NCBI GenBank assembly: GCA_050250795.1 | Contig: JBFWNZ010000011.1 | Location: 1 to 25,028 of the forward strand | Direction: 5' to 3' | Source of the DNA: JBFWNZ01 sp050250795 | GTDB lineage: Bacteria; Pseudomonadota; Alphaproteobacteria; UBA8366 | DNA: 25,028 nucleotides | Part shown: positions 17,309 to 24,629 of the stretch, in pieces | Layout: each line of letters begins with the position of its first letter | Position numbering within the stretch: the stretch's first letter is position 1 | Position numbers and translations under genes: made by a program | Notes under the pieces: model-generated | Seen by the model: the letters and a program-made list of their open reading frames with translations, nothing else | Databases searched by the model: none | Told to the model about the DNA's origin: nothing

Positions 17309-17644
17309 TCAGCGGACCGAGACCGGTCCCGCGGCGGGTGCGATATGGCGCAAACGCTCTATTTCGCGCGCTTCGATCCGGTCGGCGTCGGACCGGTGTG
17401 CAAAAGAGCCCAGCAGGACCAGCGTTGTTGCTGCTGCCAGCGCAATCACGCTGCCGATCCACAGACTGCCCATCCCTGCGTGCCGTTTCCGTACTTCGCG
17501 CCTGCCAGAGGAATGGAGGCCAGCATGCTCCGGACTAAGCCCAAGATCCCTCAGGGCCTGCTCAAGGCTGCGACACGGACGGTTCAGGTAGGGGCTCGTC
17601 AAGGTAGTAATTTTTACAGGTAAAAGAAAAGGGCTGACGGACAC
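17309..17644 (-). CDS. Small single-pass membrane protein, function unknown
   Basis: A frame of 111 codons from a GTG at 17644; the true start may be later, for example the TTG near 17596 in front of TSPYLNRP. I do not recognise the family. A soluble N-terminal part contains YLNRPCRSLEQALRDLGLSP, followed by a basic stretch (GRREVRKRHAG) and one clear transmembrane helix (SLWIGSVIALAAATTLVLLG, about 60-79). A short charged tail follows. The basic residues before the helix suggest the N-terminus is cytoplasmic. It is convergent with the TolC-family gene (27-bp gap) and divergent from the SPOR lipoprotein gene. No strong ribosome binding site is visible. The hydrophobic segment and composition favour a real gene, but this is not certain. 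Confidence 0.5.
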   Translation of the reverse strand: MSVSPFLLPVKITTLTSPYLNRPCRSLEQALRDLGLSPEHAGLHSSGRREVRKRHAGMGSLWIGSVIALAAATTLVLLGSFAHRSDADRIEAREIERLRHIAPAAGPVSVR

Positions 17645-17788
17645 AATGGTTCCGCCAGCGACGGCGAGACGCTAACACGCCACCGGGGCAAGGGGGATAG
17701 GAAAATGCGATGGCGCGACGGGATTTCACGCCCCACCGATGAGAAATTCCGCTTGCGCAAGCGCGCCAAAGCCACTACTGCTTGATGC

Positions 17789-18997
17789 GTGTTGATATGC
17801 ACCCGCAATATATTGGCCGCCGCGCTCCTGTCAGTTCTCTTGGCAGCATGTGCCAATGACGGTCGCCCGATTGCCGAACAGCCTCCGGTCGCCGAAGGCT
17901 TGCCGCAGGAGCCGCAGTACCGGGTGGGCGACGTATACGCCTTCGATAACCCCGAGGTCAGCTGGCGCGTCATATCCATCGGCGAGGACCGCGTGCATTG
18001 GCGCAGTTCGACCGGCGACACACAGGTCACGACCGCAAATCCGCTGCTTCCGGCCCTTGAATGGCAGAGCGACCGCTTCGGTCATGGCCGCCGGGTCATC
18101 AGCGGGCAGAAGGGAAGCCTCTTCCCCATGCGGGTCGGCGCCAAGCTCACGTTCCGCGAGACGGTAAGCCTGGATCAACCGCCCTACGGGTGGGAGTTCG
18201 ATTGGGCTTGCGAGGTTGTGGGACGGAAGCAGGTCGTTAGCCAGGTCGGCCCGTCCAATACCTACCAGATCAATTGCGGGCGGCAGCGGCCTGACGAGTA
18301 TGTGTTCTACTACTCGCCGGAGATCGGTCATTACGTTCGCATGGAGACGATCACCGCCGACCCCGTGCAGCGTCAGAATCGCCATCTGGTCGCCTTTGTG
18401 CGCGATAATGGACGGATGATTGCCGGTGACCTGCCGCGCATGGCGCCGGTCGCTCCGCCGGCGGTCGCACGGGCGCCCTTGCCGCCGGTGCCAGCAGCCA
18501 GCGATGTCTATGCATCCGGTTTGCCGGTCGATTCGGGACAGGCAGAGATATACACGGCGAACGGGCCGGATCCATCGAACGGCGTTCATGCAGGCGGTGC
18601 CGGCTTGGCCACGCCGCCGTCGCGAACCCAGCAGGCGGCCTTGATGCCGGTCCCTGCGGCACGTCCGGCGCCAGCGGCTGTGACGCGGCCGGTAGCGCCG
18701 GTGCCTCCTGTCGCCTCGCGGCAGGCTTCCATCCGCGCGCCCGGGTCGGCGGGCGTGGAGGTTCATCTGGCTTCCTATCGCAACCCTAGCAATGCGGAAC
18801 GAGGGTGGCGGCAGCTTGTGAAGAGCAACGGAGATGTCCTGGGCGATCTCCAGCCGGCCATTCACCGGGTCGACCTTGGGGAGCGGGGAGTTTTCTATCG
18901 CCTTCAGGCGACGCCGATCGCAAATCGGCAGACGGCAGAGACGCTGTGCCGCCAGCTTCGCGGGCGGGGCACCTATTGCCAGATCGCGGGCGATTGA
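17789..18997 (+). CDS. SPOR-domain lipoprotein
   Basis: A 402-residue predicted lipoprotein. The N-terminal signal ends in a lipobox SVLLAAC with Cys21 as the lipidated residue. Residues about 40-215 form a domain I do not recognise, with several Trp, Tyr and Cys. Residues about 220-320 are a Pro/Ala-rich linker. Residues about 323-402 match the SPOR fold (VEVHLASYRNPSNAERGWRQ and onward), which binds denuded peptidoglycan glycan strands. The product is probably anchored in the outer membrane and reaches the wall. The GTG at 17789 is the first possible start after an in-frame stop at 17783-17785; no good ribosome binding site is seen and the TTG at 17792 is an alternative. The gene is monocistronic, between two minus-strand genes, just beyond the T1SS genes; a role in export or anchoring is conjecture. 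Confidence 0.85.
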   Translation: MLICTRNILAAALLSVLLAACANDGRPIAEQPPVAEGLPQEPQYRVGDVYAFDNPEVSWRVISIGEDRVHWRSSTGDTQVTTANPLLPALEWQSDRFGHGRRVISGQKGSLFPMRVGAKLTFRETVSLDQPPYGWEFDWACEVVGRKQVVSQVGPSNTYQINCGRQRPDEYVFYYSPEIGHYVRMETITADPVQRQNRHLVAFVRDNGRMIAGDLPRMAPVAPPAVARAPLPPVPAASDVYASGLPVDSGQAEIYTANGPDPSNGVHAGGAGLATPPSRTQQAALMPVPAARPAPAAVTRPVAPVPPVASRQASIRAPGSAGVEVHLASYRNPSNAERGWRQLVKSNGDVLGDLQPAIHRVDLGERGVFYRLQATPIANRQTAETLCRQLRGRGTYCQIAGD

Positions 18998-19001
18998 ACT
19001 T

Positions 19002-19979
19002 TCAATCTGCGGGCGGCAGCGCGAAAACCAGAAGCAGCGTGCGTTCCAGACTGATGTAATTGTCGTCTGACAGAATATAGAGCAGCGTCTCGCCGGAGGC
19101 GCTTCGGCGCGTGGCGATTGCCTCGAAATTATCGGTCAGCATTGGGGGGGCGATCCGTGCCAGCGTCACGGGCGTCAGGTCGCGTTCCGCGTCCGGTATG
19201 AGGTCGAGACGGCGGATGCGGGCGGCGAAGCCGCCCAGCAGGCTGAAGCGGCGCTCTAGGACCGCAATACGACAATCGGGCAGGGTGGCCGCACCGGTCG
19301 GCACGAATTCATCGGAAACGGGATAGCGCAGAGGGGTCCATGCTCCGTCCGTCCCATTTCCGGCCCAGGCCGGAACGTGGCCGGTTGCGTCCGGATGTTC
19401 CGCAATAAGCAGAAGCCGACCGTCGCACAAACGGGTCATGGCTTCTATTCCCTCGTTTCGGGGCAAGCGCTGCATCTCCTGCGGAGTCTCGAGCAACCGG
19501 GCGGTTCCGGCGGAAGGGGCAGGGTAATGCAGCACCCGGTGCTGTCCCTCGAAGGCGACGAAGACGCCCCCAGCGCCGTCGGCGGCCAAGGATTCCGCAT
19601 CGCGCCAGATATCGCCGAGACGACCGCCGTGTCGGTTCTGTAGCGGTGCGATGGTCGTTTCAATGAATGCGATAGGCCTGTTCTGTACTTCGATCAAACG
19701 GCCATCGATGCGGAATCCGAGATCGGAGAGAGCCACGAAGCGGTCGGTCGCATCGGGAAACTCCAAGGCGGACAACCCGCCGAACTGCGCGTTGGAAGAG
19801 TGGAGTTCGAATCCGCCCCGCCATTGCAGGGCGTCGAATTGCGTGCGGCCGGGATCGGATGGATCGAGCGTAATGGAATAGGCGACGATATCGAGAGGTT
19901 CGGCAAAGGATAGCGAAGAGATGCAAAGTGCCGCGATGTGAACGGCTGCACCGAACGCGGAGAGGATCGGGCTGTGCAA
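19002..19979 (-). CDS. Secreted esterase-like phytase-fold protein
   Basis: About 325 residues from a TTG at 19979, chosen because it gives a Sec signal (LHSPILSAFGAAVHIAALC and SLSFA) with probable cleavage after SFA. The mature part has the phrase pattern of the esterase-like activity of phytase family: ALQWRGGFEL, FGGLSALEF, FVALSDLGFRIDGRL, a DAESLAADG segment with Asp-Ala-Glu, NEGIEAMTRL, DNFEAIATRR and a late LYILSDDNY. These sit on the blades of a predicted beta-propeller. The substrate is unknown; family members are usually annotated only by fold. Extension to the ATG at 20108 would overlap the upstream gene by about 120 bp and lose the signal peptide. It starts 7 nt after that gene's stop, so the two are probably co-transcribed. 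Confidence 0.8.
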   Translation of the reverse strand: MHSPILSAFGAAVHIAALCISSLSFAEPLDIVAYSITLDPSDPGRTQFDALQWRGGFELHSSNAQFGGLSALEFPDATDRFVALSDLGFRIDGRLIEVQNRPIAFIETTIAPLQNRHGGRLGDIWRDAESLAADGAGGVFVAFEGQHRVLHYPAPSAGTARLLETPQEMQRLPRNEGIEAMTRLCDGRLLLIAEHPDATGHVPAWAGNGTDGAWTPLRYPVSDEFVPTGAATLPDCRIAVLERRFSLLGGFAARIRRLDLIPDAERDLTPVTLARIAPPMLTDNFEAIATRRSASGETLLYILSDDNYISLERTLLLVFALPPAD

Positions 19980-19986
19980 GTTTCGA

Positions 19987-20370
19987 TCAGCGGCGGCCGA
20001 TATCCATCGGAACTGTGACCCCGCTGCGTGCGGCGTCGCTGACGAGATACAAGGCGCCAGCCACGGTAATTCCGATTGCAAGCCCGATTGAGAGAACCAC
20101 TGCCGCAAGAATTGTCGTGGTCAGACGTCGCTGAGCCGACATCGATGTGACATCGGCAATCAGCTTGTCGACCTTGTTATCGATCCGTCCCGTGCTTGAA
20201 CCGACATCGGCCTGAAGCCTGACGAGGGCGGCAGACAAGTCCGCCCGCAGGGCGGCGTGAGCCTGCTGCATCGTCTTGGATTCCGACGCGACGATGCGCA
20301 GCGCAGCCCGCACTTGCGCTTCCACGGCCGAGAGGTGAGCTCTCAATTCGTCGCGAGAAAGGTCGGTCAT
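19987..20370 (-). CDS. Small coiled-coil membrane protein, function unknown
   Basis: A protein of 127 residues starting at ATG 20370, with a good ribosome binding site (GGTGAG) upstream. Residues about 5-75 form an Ala/Leu/Arg-rich helix with heptad spacing, followed by RIDNKVDKLIADVTSM (about 62-77), a pattern resembling DUF1640-type coiled-coil proteins. One transmembrane helix (TTTILAAVVLSIGLAIGITV, about 84-103) precedes a short tail. It probably oligomerises at the inner membrane. It is followed 7 nt later by the esterase-like gene and preceded by a regulatory-looking gap. No function can be assigned. Confidence 0.72.
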   Translation of the reverse strand: MTDLSRDELRAHLSAVEAQVRAALRIVASESKTMQQAHAALRADLSAALVRLQADVGSSTGRIDNKVDKLIADVTSMSAQRRLTTTILAAVVLSIGLAIGITVAGALYLVSDAARSGVTVPMDIGRR

Positions 20371-20490
20371 GCTCTCACCATCCGTCGGGTTCCGAATCGG
20401 ATATCAAATGAATCAGATTCCGACGACATAGCATTTCATGTTTCTATTGATGCAAAGTATAGGTGCATCGGAATCGAAAGAAAAGGGTTT

Positions 20491-20510
20491 TGCGTAATGC
20501 GTTTTACGCA
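20491..20510. repeat. 7-bp inverted repeat, possible operator
   Basis: Perfect arms TGCGTAA (20491-20497) and TTACGCA (20504-20510) surround TGCGTT. They lie about 30 bp upstream of the -10-like TATACT on the minus strand, a position suited to regulator binding for the 20370 gene. The function is inferred from symmetry and position only. Confidence 0.4.
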
Positions 20511-20660
20511 TCCCTACGGGAAATGCCGTAATATTCCGAAGCGATGCGGCAAGAGTCGCAGTCGGCAGGCAAGACTTGCCTAATGTCCGGAAACTCTGTG
20601 GATCAGAAACGGCTAGGATTACACTGAGTAATCGGCTCTTCTGCACCGGTTCTCGCCTTG

Positions 20661-20681
20661 CTCTTCCCCTGTCGGGAAGAG
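20661..20681 (-). terminator. Candidate transcription terminator hairpin of the molybdenum operon
   Basis: A perfect 8-bp stem, CTCTTCCC (20661-20668) with GGGAAGAG (20674-20681), and a 5-base loop, located 32 bp beyond the stop codon of the last operon gene (20713). There is no T-tract on either side, so it is either a weak intrinsic terminator or an mRNA-stabilising 3' hairpin. Confidence 0.4.
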
Positions 20682-20712
20682 TATCTGCAAGAAGCGGTCC
20701 AGATCGACGGGG

Positions 20713-22332
20713 TCAGGCCAGAAGTTCGTCCAAGGCTTCGGGAGTATCGACATCCGTCAGGATGCCGTCCGCCGCCATGGGAACTTCACGGATCATATTG
20801 GGATATCTCGCCATCAACTGGCGGGCGCCAATATCGCCCGCAATATCCTGGATATCGGCAAAGAACTGCCGGGCGATCAGCACGGGATTGCCGCGTCTGC
20901 CTCCATGTGTCGGCACGCAAAGCGCCTGCCCGGCAGCGGGGTCGAAGGCCGCGATGAGGCGGTCGATTTCGGGCGCCGATACATTCGGCATATCGCCGAG
21001 GCAGATTGCGGCACCATCGATGTCCGGCGGCAATGCCCGGATGCCACGCTTTAGCGATGTGCTGAGCCCTTCCGCGTAATCCGGATTTTCCACCGTCGCG
21101 ATGTCGAGGCCGGCCAAGGCCGCTCGGACCTCTAGGGCTTCGTGACCGAGAACGGCGATTACCGGACGGGCCTTGCTTGCAAGAGCCGCTTCTGCGACGC
21201 GGCGGACCATCGGAATGCCGCCGACCTCGATCAGCAACTTGTTGCGCGGTCCCATACGCCGGGATTGTCCTGCCGCCAGGATCAATGCGGCGATCTTCGG
21301 AGGCGGGGCGCGGTCCGGTCGCGGGATTGCCGACGCTCGTGGCAAGGGACGGCCCGGGATCTCCATGAGCAGACCGCCGGCGCCCATGAGCATGATGTCC
21401 CGCCCCGATGTCGGCACGCCTGCGACCAGACGCTGGAGAATCCAGTCGGACCCATGCGTCCGAGGAGAACGCGCGGAGCCTGGCATGCCGAGTACCCAAC
21501 TCTCGCCAATTCGCGCCAGCAGGGTGAGATTGCCGGGATCGACGGGCATGCCGAAATGCGCGATCGATCCGCCGGCAGCTTCGACGGCCAGTGGAACCAT
21601 GTCGCGCCGATCCGTGATGGCGGAGGCACCGAGAACAAGGACGATGTCGGCGCCGTCTGCGCACGCCGAGAGAAAGGCTTCGGCAAGGGCGGGAACCTCG
21701 TGCGCGACGCGCCGTTCGCCGAGAAAGCGGCAACCCAACCCCGCGACACGGGCCTTGGTTGCCTCCACCCCCTTTACGAGAACCTTTTCCGTCGTGCCGG
21801 GCAGCATGGTCTGAACCAGGGCGATGGACAGGCAGCGAAACGGCGCAACGCTGACGAGCGGGGCGGATGCAGCCGCGATCGCGGCACAGCGCTCGACCGA
21901 TGCCGCGGGTGCCGCAAAGGGGATGACCTTGATCGTTGCCAGCATTTGACGGGGCGTCACCGGTGCCAGCGGGGCCACGGTCGCAATGGTGAGCGCTTCG
22001 TCGACCGTATTGAACGCATCGACGCGCTGCCGTTCGATAATGGCCAGGCCGGCCGTGTCTGCCGAAAGATTGACGCGCCCTGTGCCGGAGCGGCTGCGCG
22101 AGACATTGGGGCCGGCGGCAGCGGTTGCGAGGATATCCGCGGCGGCGTCCTCGCCGATGTCGTCGCTTCCCAGGCGGGCGACCACCACGGTTTCATAACC
22201 GGCGTCGGCCAGGGCCGTGCAATCGCCTTCGGAGAGGACGCGGCCTTTCTTGAATGTCTCGCGGCGCAGCCGGAGGCTATGGGCGAGGATCGTGCCGATT
22301 GCGGCGGCGACCGGCACGGGGCCGAAGATCAC
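20713..22332 (-). CDS. Molybdopterin-binding / NTP-transferase fusion protein
   Basis: A 539-residue two-domain protein. Residues 1-about 335 resemble the MoeA/MogA-type molybdopterin-binding domain; GADIVLVLGASAITDRRDMV (about 227-246) corresponds to its cofactor-binding loop. Residues about 345-539 are a MobA/MocA-like nucleotidyltransferase with LAAGQSRRMGPRNK (352-365), which binds the NTP, and LGDMP (445-449), which holds the metal-binding Asp. Such enzymes attach CMP or GMP to the molybdenum cofactor; a CTP-using MocA role fits a xanthine-dehydrogenase-type target. The start is GTG at 22332 in a GTGA overlap with the XdhC gene, with AGGAG upstream. It is the last gene of the operon. The fusion is a known arrangement in alphaproteobacteria. 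Confidence 0.88.
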   Translation of the reverse strand: MIFGPVPVAAAIGTILAHSLRLRRETFKKGRVLSEGDCTALADAGYETVVVARLGSDDIGEDAAADILATAAAGPNVSRSRSGTGRVNLSADTAGLAIIERQRVDAFNTVDEALTIATVAPLAPVTPRQMLATIKVIPFAAPAASVERCAAIAAASAPLVSVAPFRCLSIALVQTMLPGTTEKVLVKGVEATKARVAGLGCRFLGERRVAHEVPALAEAFLSACADGADIVLVLGASAITDRRDMVPLAVEAAGGSIAHFGMPVDPGNLTLLARIGESWVLGMPGSARSPRTHGSDWILQRLVAGVPTSGRDIMLMGAGGLLMEIPGRPLPRASAIPRPDRAPPPKIAALILAAGQSRRMGPRNKLLIEVGGIPMVRRVAEAALASKARPVIAVLGHEALEVRAALAGLDIATVENPDYAEGLSTSLKRGIRALPPDIDGAAICLGDMPNVSAPEIDRLIAAFDPAAGQALCVPTHGGRRGNPVLIARQFFADIQDIAGDIGARQLMARYPNMIREVPMAADGILTDVDTPEALDELLA

Positions 22333-23039
22333 GCGGCCTTCTCCTGAGGCGCCGCGTGGAGATGCCGCGTGACCGAGGCCAGAATCGATACGGCAATCTC
22401 GGCAGGAGAAACAGCGCCGATGTCGAGGCCGACGGGCGCCTCGATCCGTCCGATCTCGGCCGGCGTCAAACCGGCTTCGCGCAGCCGGTCCACGCGCCTG
22501 GCATGCGTGCGGCGGCTGCCCAGCGCCCCGATATAGAAGGCTGAACTGCGCAATGCGACCGTCAAAGCCGGATCGTCGAGCTTGGGGTCATGGGTGAGGG
22601 TGACCACGGCGGTCCGCCGGTCCGGCGCGAGGCGGAGCATCGCGTCGTCGGGCCACTCATGGACCATTTCCACATCGGGAAAGCGCAGGTCCGTCGCGAA
22701 GGCGCGTCGCGGATCCACGATGGTGACGGCATAGCCGGCGATCGTGGCCATCGGCACCAATGCCTGGGCGATATGTACCGCGCCCACCACGATCATCCGG
22801 CGCGGCGGATTGAAGACATTGATGAAATAGCGCTTGCCGCCGATCTCGACGCGCCGTCCCCGGTCGTCGCGCCGTGCATCCTCCACGGCGGCGGCCAGTT
22901 CAGCGTCCAGTGTCAGGTCGCCGGTTGTCTCCGCGCCGACCAGCAACAGTTCCGCCCCGCTCTCGAACTCGGTCACGAGCGCCGTCGGCTGCTTGGCAGC
23001 CTTGGCATCCAGCAGGGCGCGGAGGATGACGGTACGCAT
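22329..23039 (-). CDS. XdhC-family protein with Rossmann domain (CoxF/XdhC type)
   Basis: A 236-residue XdhC-type protein. The N-terminal 75 residues (LLDAKAAKQPTALVTEFESG and onward) look like a shortened version of the XdhC/CoxI N-domain without the GGCIEG motif. The C-terminal part is the Rossmann-like XdhC_C domain: MIVVGAVHIAQALVP (82-96), VTIVDPRRAFATDLRFP, VVTLTHDPKLDDPAL, FYIGALGSRRTHARR and the closing IEAPVGLDIGAVSPAEIAVS. XdhC proteins bind and protect the molybdenum cofactor and assist its sulfuration before insertion into molybdenum hydroxylases. The start codon ATG lies 3 nt after the stop of the preceding XdhC/CoxI gene, and the stop overlaps the next start by 4 nt. Confidence 0.9.
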   Translation of the reverse strand: MRTVILRALLDAKAAKQPTALVTEFESGAELLLVGAETTGDLTLDAELAAAVEDARRDDRGRRVEIGGKRYFINVFNPPRRMIVVGAVHIAQALVPMATIAGYAVTIVDPRRAFATDLRFPDVEMVHEWPDDAMLRLAPDRRTAVVTLTHDPKLDDPALTVALRSSAFYIGALGSRRTHARRVDRLREAGLTPAEIGRIEAPVGLDIGAVSPAEIAVSILASVTRHLHAAPQEKAA

Positions 23040-23042
23040 GGC

Positions 23043-23378
23043 TCAGTCCACCTTCTCGACGAAGACATGCACGGTCCCGCCGCAGGCAAGTCCGACCTCC
23101 CAGGCCATTTCATCGCTGACGCCGAATTCCAGCACGCGGGTCTTGCCGTCGCGCATTGCCGCGCGCGCTTCCTGGATCACGGCACCTTCGATGCAGCCGC
23201 CGGACACGGAGCCGAGGAAATCGCCGTCTTCTGACACGACCAGCTGGCTGCCGACGGGACGCGGCGACGAGCCCCAGGTGTGGACAACGGTTGCCAGGGC
23301 GACACCCTTGCCGGTTTCGCGCCAGGCAGCGGCCTGCCGCAGCACCGTGTCCTGATCGGCGAAGACTGACTCGCTCAT
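23043..23378 (-). CDS. Short XdhC/CoxI-domain protein
   Basis: A 111-residue protein with only the N-terminal XdhC_CoxI domain: ALATVVHTWGSSPRPVGSQL (27-46) and GSVSGGCIEGAV (56-67) with the conserved Cys62, followed by ACGGTVHVFVE near the end. The conserved Cys in the family is implicated in cofactor handling. It lacks the Rossmann C-domain, which is supplied by the next gene, so the two together reproduce a full-length XdhC. ATG 23378 overlaps the coxE stop (ATGA), indicating translational coupling. Confidence 0.9.
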   Translation of the reverse strand: MSESVFADQDTVLRQAAAWRETGKGVALATVVHTWGSSPRPVGSQLVVSEDGDFLGSVSGGCIEGAVIQEARAAMRDGKTRVLEFGVSDEMAWEVGLACGGTVHVFVEKVD

Positions 23379-24628
23379 GCCGCATCCTCCATTCGGTCAA
23401 GGCCCCATTCCCGTCCTGGCCGGCCGCGCGGGCGTTCCTGTCCCAGGACCGTCGTGAGCTGCTCCAGGCTGGCGAGATTATGCACCGTCCGGAACTCGTC
23501 CACATAGGGAAGGATCGCGCGGATGCCGAGGGATTTCGGCTCGAAGCCGTCATAGCGCAACAGTGGGTTCAGCCAGATCAGCCGCCGGCAGGAACGGTGC
23601 AGACGATCCATCTCATCCGCGAGTCCGGTCCCGGCATCGCGGTCCAGACCGTCGGAGATGAGCAGGACGACAGCGCCCTGGGTCAGCACACGACGCGACC
23701 AGTCGCGGTTGAAGGTGTGGAGGCAAGTCCCGATGCGCGTGCCGCCGGACCAATCGGTGACCTGTTGCGCGATCTGTGCAAGGGCCAGGTCCACGTCGCG
23801 GTTCCGCATGTAGCGTGTGACGTTGGAGAGGCGTGTACCGAACAGGAATGTGTGAACGCGGTCGCGGTCGTTGGTTACGGCATGGAGGAAATGCAGGAGC
23901 ATGCGCGAATAGCGTTCCATCGATCCGGAGATATCGCAGAGCACAACCAAGGGTGGATGGCGCGTGCGCTGCCTGCGGCGGTGCAGGGGGATGATTCCCC
24001 CGCCGCTGCGCAAGGCCGCGCGCAGGGTGGCCCGCATGTCCGCCCGTGCGCCGGCCGGGTCGGGCCGGAAACGGCGGGTCGGCACATCCATGATCGGCAG
24101 GCGCAGCCGCTGCATCGCTCGTTTCGCGGCGGCCATCTCATCCGCCGTCATTTTCTCGAAATCCTGTTCGCGCAGTACCTCCTCCTGGCTCCATGTGAGG
24201 GTGGCGTCGGCGGTGAGTTCCTCCTCGCGCCGTTCCGGCTCGGCGCCGTCGCGTCCGAGGTTCAGGGCATCTGCCAGACGCGGGGCCAGCTGTTCCTTCT
24301 CCGCCGTATCTTCCTCGGCCCGGAAGGTGGGCAGGACCAGGGACATCATGCGTTCGAGAAAGCGCGGATTGCGCCAGAAGACGTGGAAAGCCTGATCGAA
24401 CAGTTCGCGCTGATCGCGCCGGTCCACAAAGACGGCATGCAGCGTCCAGTAGAAGTCGTCCCGGCGTTCGATTCCGGCTCTCTCCACGGCGTGAATGGCA
24501 TCCAGCACGCGGCCAGGGCCGATGGGCAGGCCGGCCGACCGCAGGGCGCGCGCAAAATGCATGATATTCGCGGCAAGCCGGCCATTGCCGTCAGCAGAAC
24601 GGGGGTAAGGGCTCGGAGCGCCGTCCAT
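23375..24628 (-). CDS. coxE: CoxE-like VWA-domain protein
   Basis: A 417-residue CoxE-family protein. A helical N-terminal part (about 15-100, with FARALRSAGLPIGPGRVLDA and DDFYWTLHAVFVDRRDQREL) and a charged linker precede a von Willebrand A domain with the MIDAS motif DISGSM (232-237) and the later LISDGLDRD segment. With the MoxR-type ATPase encoded just upstream it probably forms a metal-binding chaperone pair; in Oligotropha carboxidovorans CoxD and CoxE act in assembly of the Mo-Cu centre of CO dehydrogenase. The ATG at 24628 is 1 nt after the coxD stop. A role in CO oxidation specifically cannot be shown from this window. Confidence 0.9.
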   Translation of the reverse strand: MDGAPSPYPRSADGNGRLAANIMHFARALRSAGLPIGPGRVLDAIHAVERAGIERRDDFYWTLHAVFVDRRDQRELFDQAFHVFWRNPRFLERMMSLVLPTFRAEEDTAEKEQLAPRLADALNLGRDGAEPERREEELTADATLTWSQEEVLREQDFEKMTADEMAAAKRAMQRLRLPIMDVPTRRFRPDPAGARADMRATLRAALRSGGGIIPLHRRRQRTRHPPLVVLCDISGSMERYSRMLLHFLHAVTNDRDRVHTFLFGTRLSNVTRYMRNRDVDLALAQIAQQVTDWSGGTRIGTCLHTFNRDWSRRVLTQGAVVLLISDGLDRDAGTGLADEMDRLHRSCRRLIWLNPLLRYDGFEPKSLGIRAILPYVDEFRTVHNLASLEQLTTVLGQERPRGRPGREWGLDRMEDAA

Positions 24629-24629
24629 C

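Larger units (their letters stand above)
20371..20712. other. Non-coding gap with several perfect inverted repeats
   Basis: A 342-bp gap between the start of the coiled-coil gene and the end of the molybdenum-maturation operon (both on the minus strand). The part at 20400-20510 is notably AT-rich compared with its surroundings. It holds a 7-bp inverted repeat at 20491-20510 (TGCGTAA and TTACGCA around 6 bases), a 13-base hairpin GGCAAGACTTGCC at 20568-20580, and an 8-bp stem at 20661-20681. A minus-strand -10-like TATACT lies at 20456-20461, about 90 nt before the ATG at 20370, without a convincing -35. No open frame here looks like a gene. Confidence 0.6.

Noticed and set aside
17831..18865. 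A 344-codon minus-strand frame over the lipoprotein gene
   Set aside because: The plus frame has a lipobox and a SPOR domain; the minus frame is rich in Arg and His without motifs.
21142..22347. A 401-codon plus-strand frame over the molybdopterin-binding fusion gene
   Set aside because: The minus strand shows the LAAG nucleotidyltransferase motif and operon overlaps; the plus frame is a shadow.
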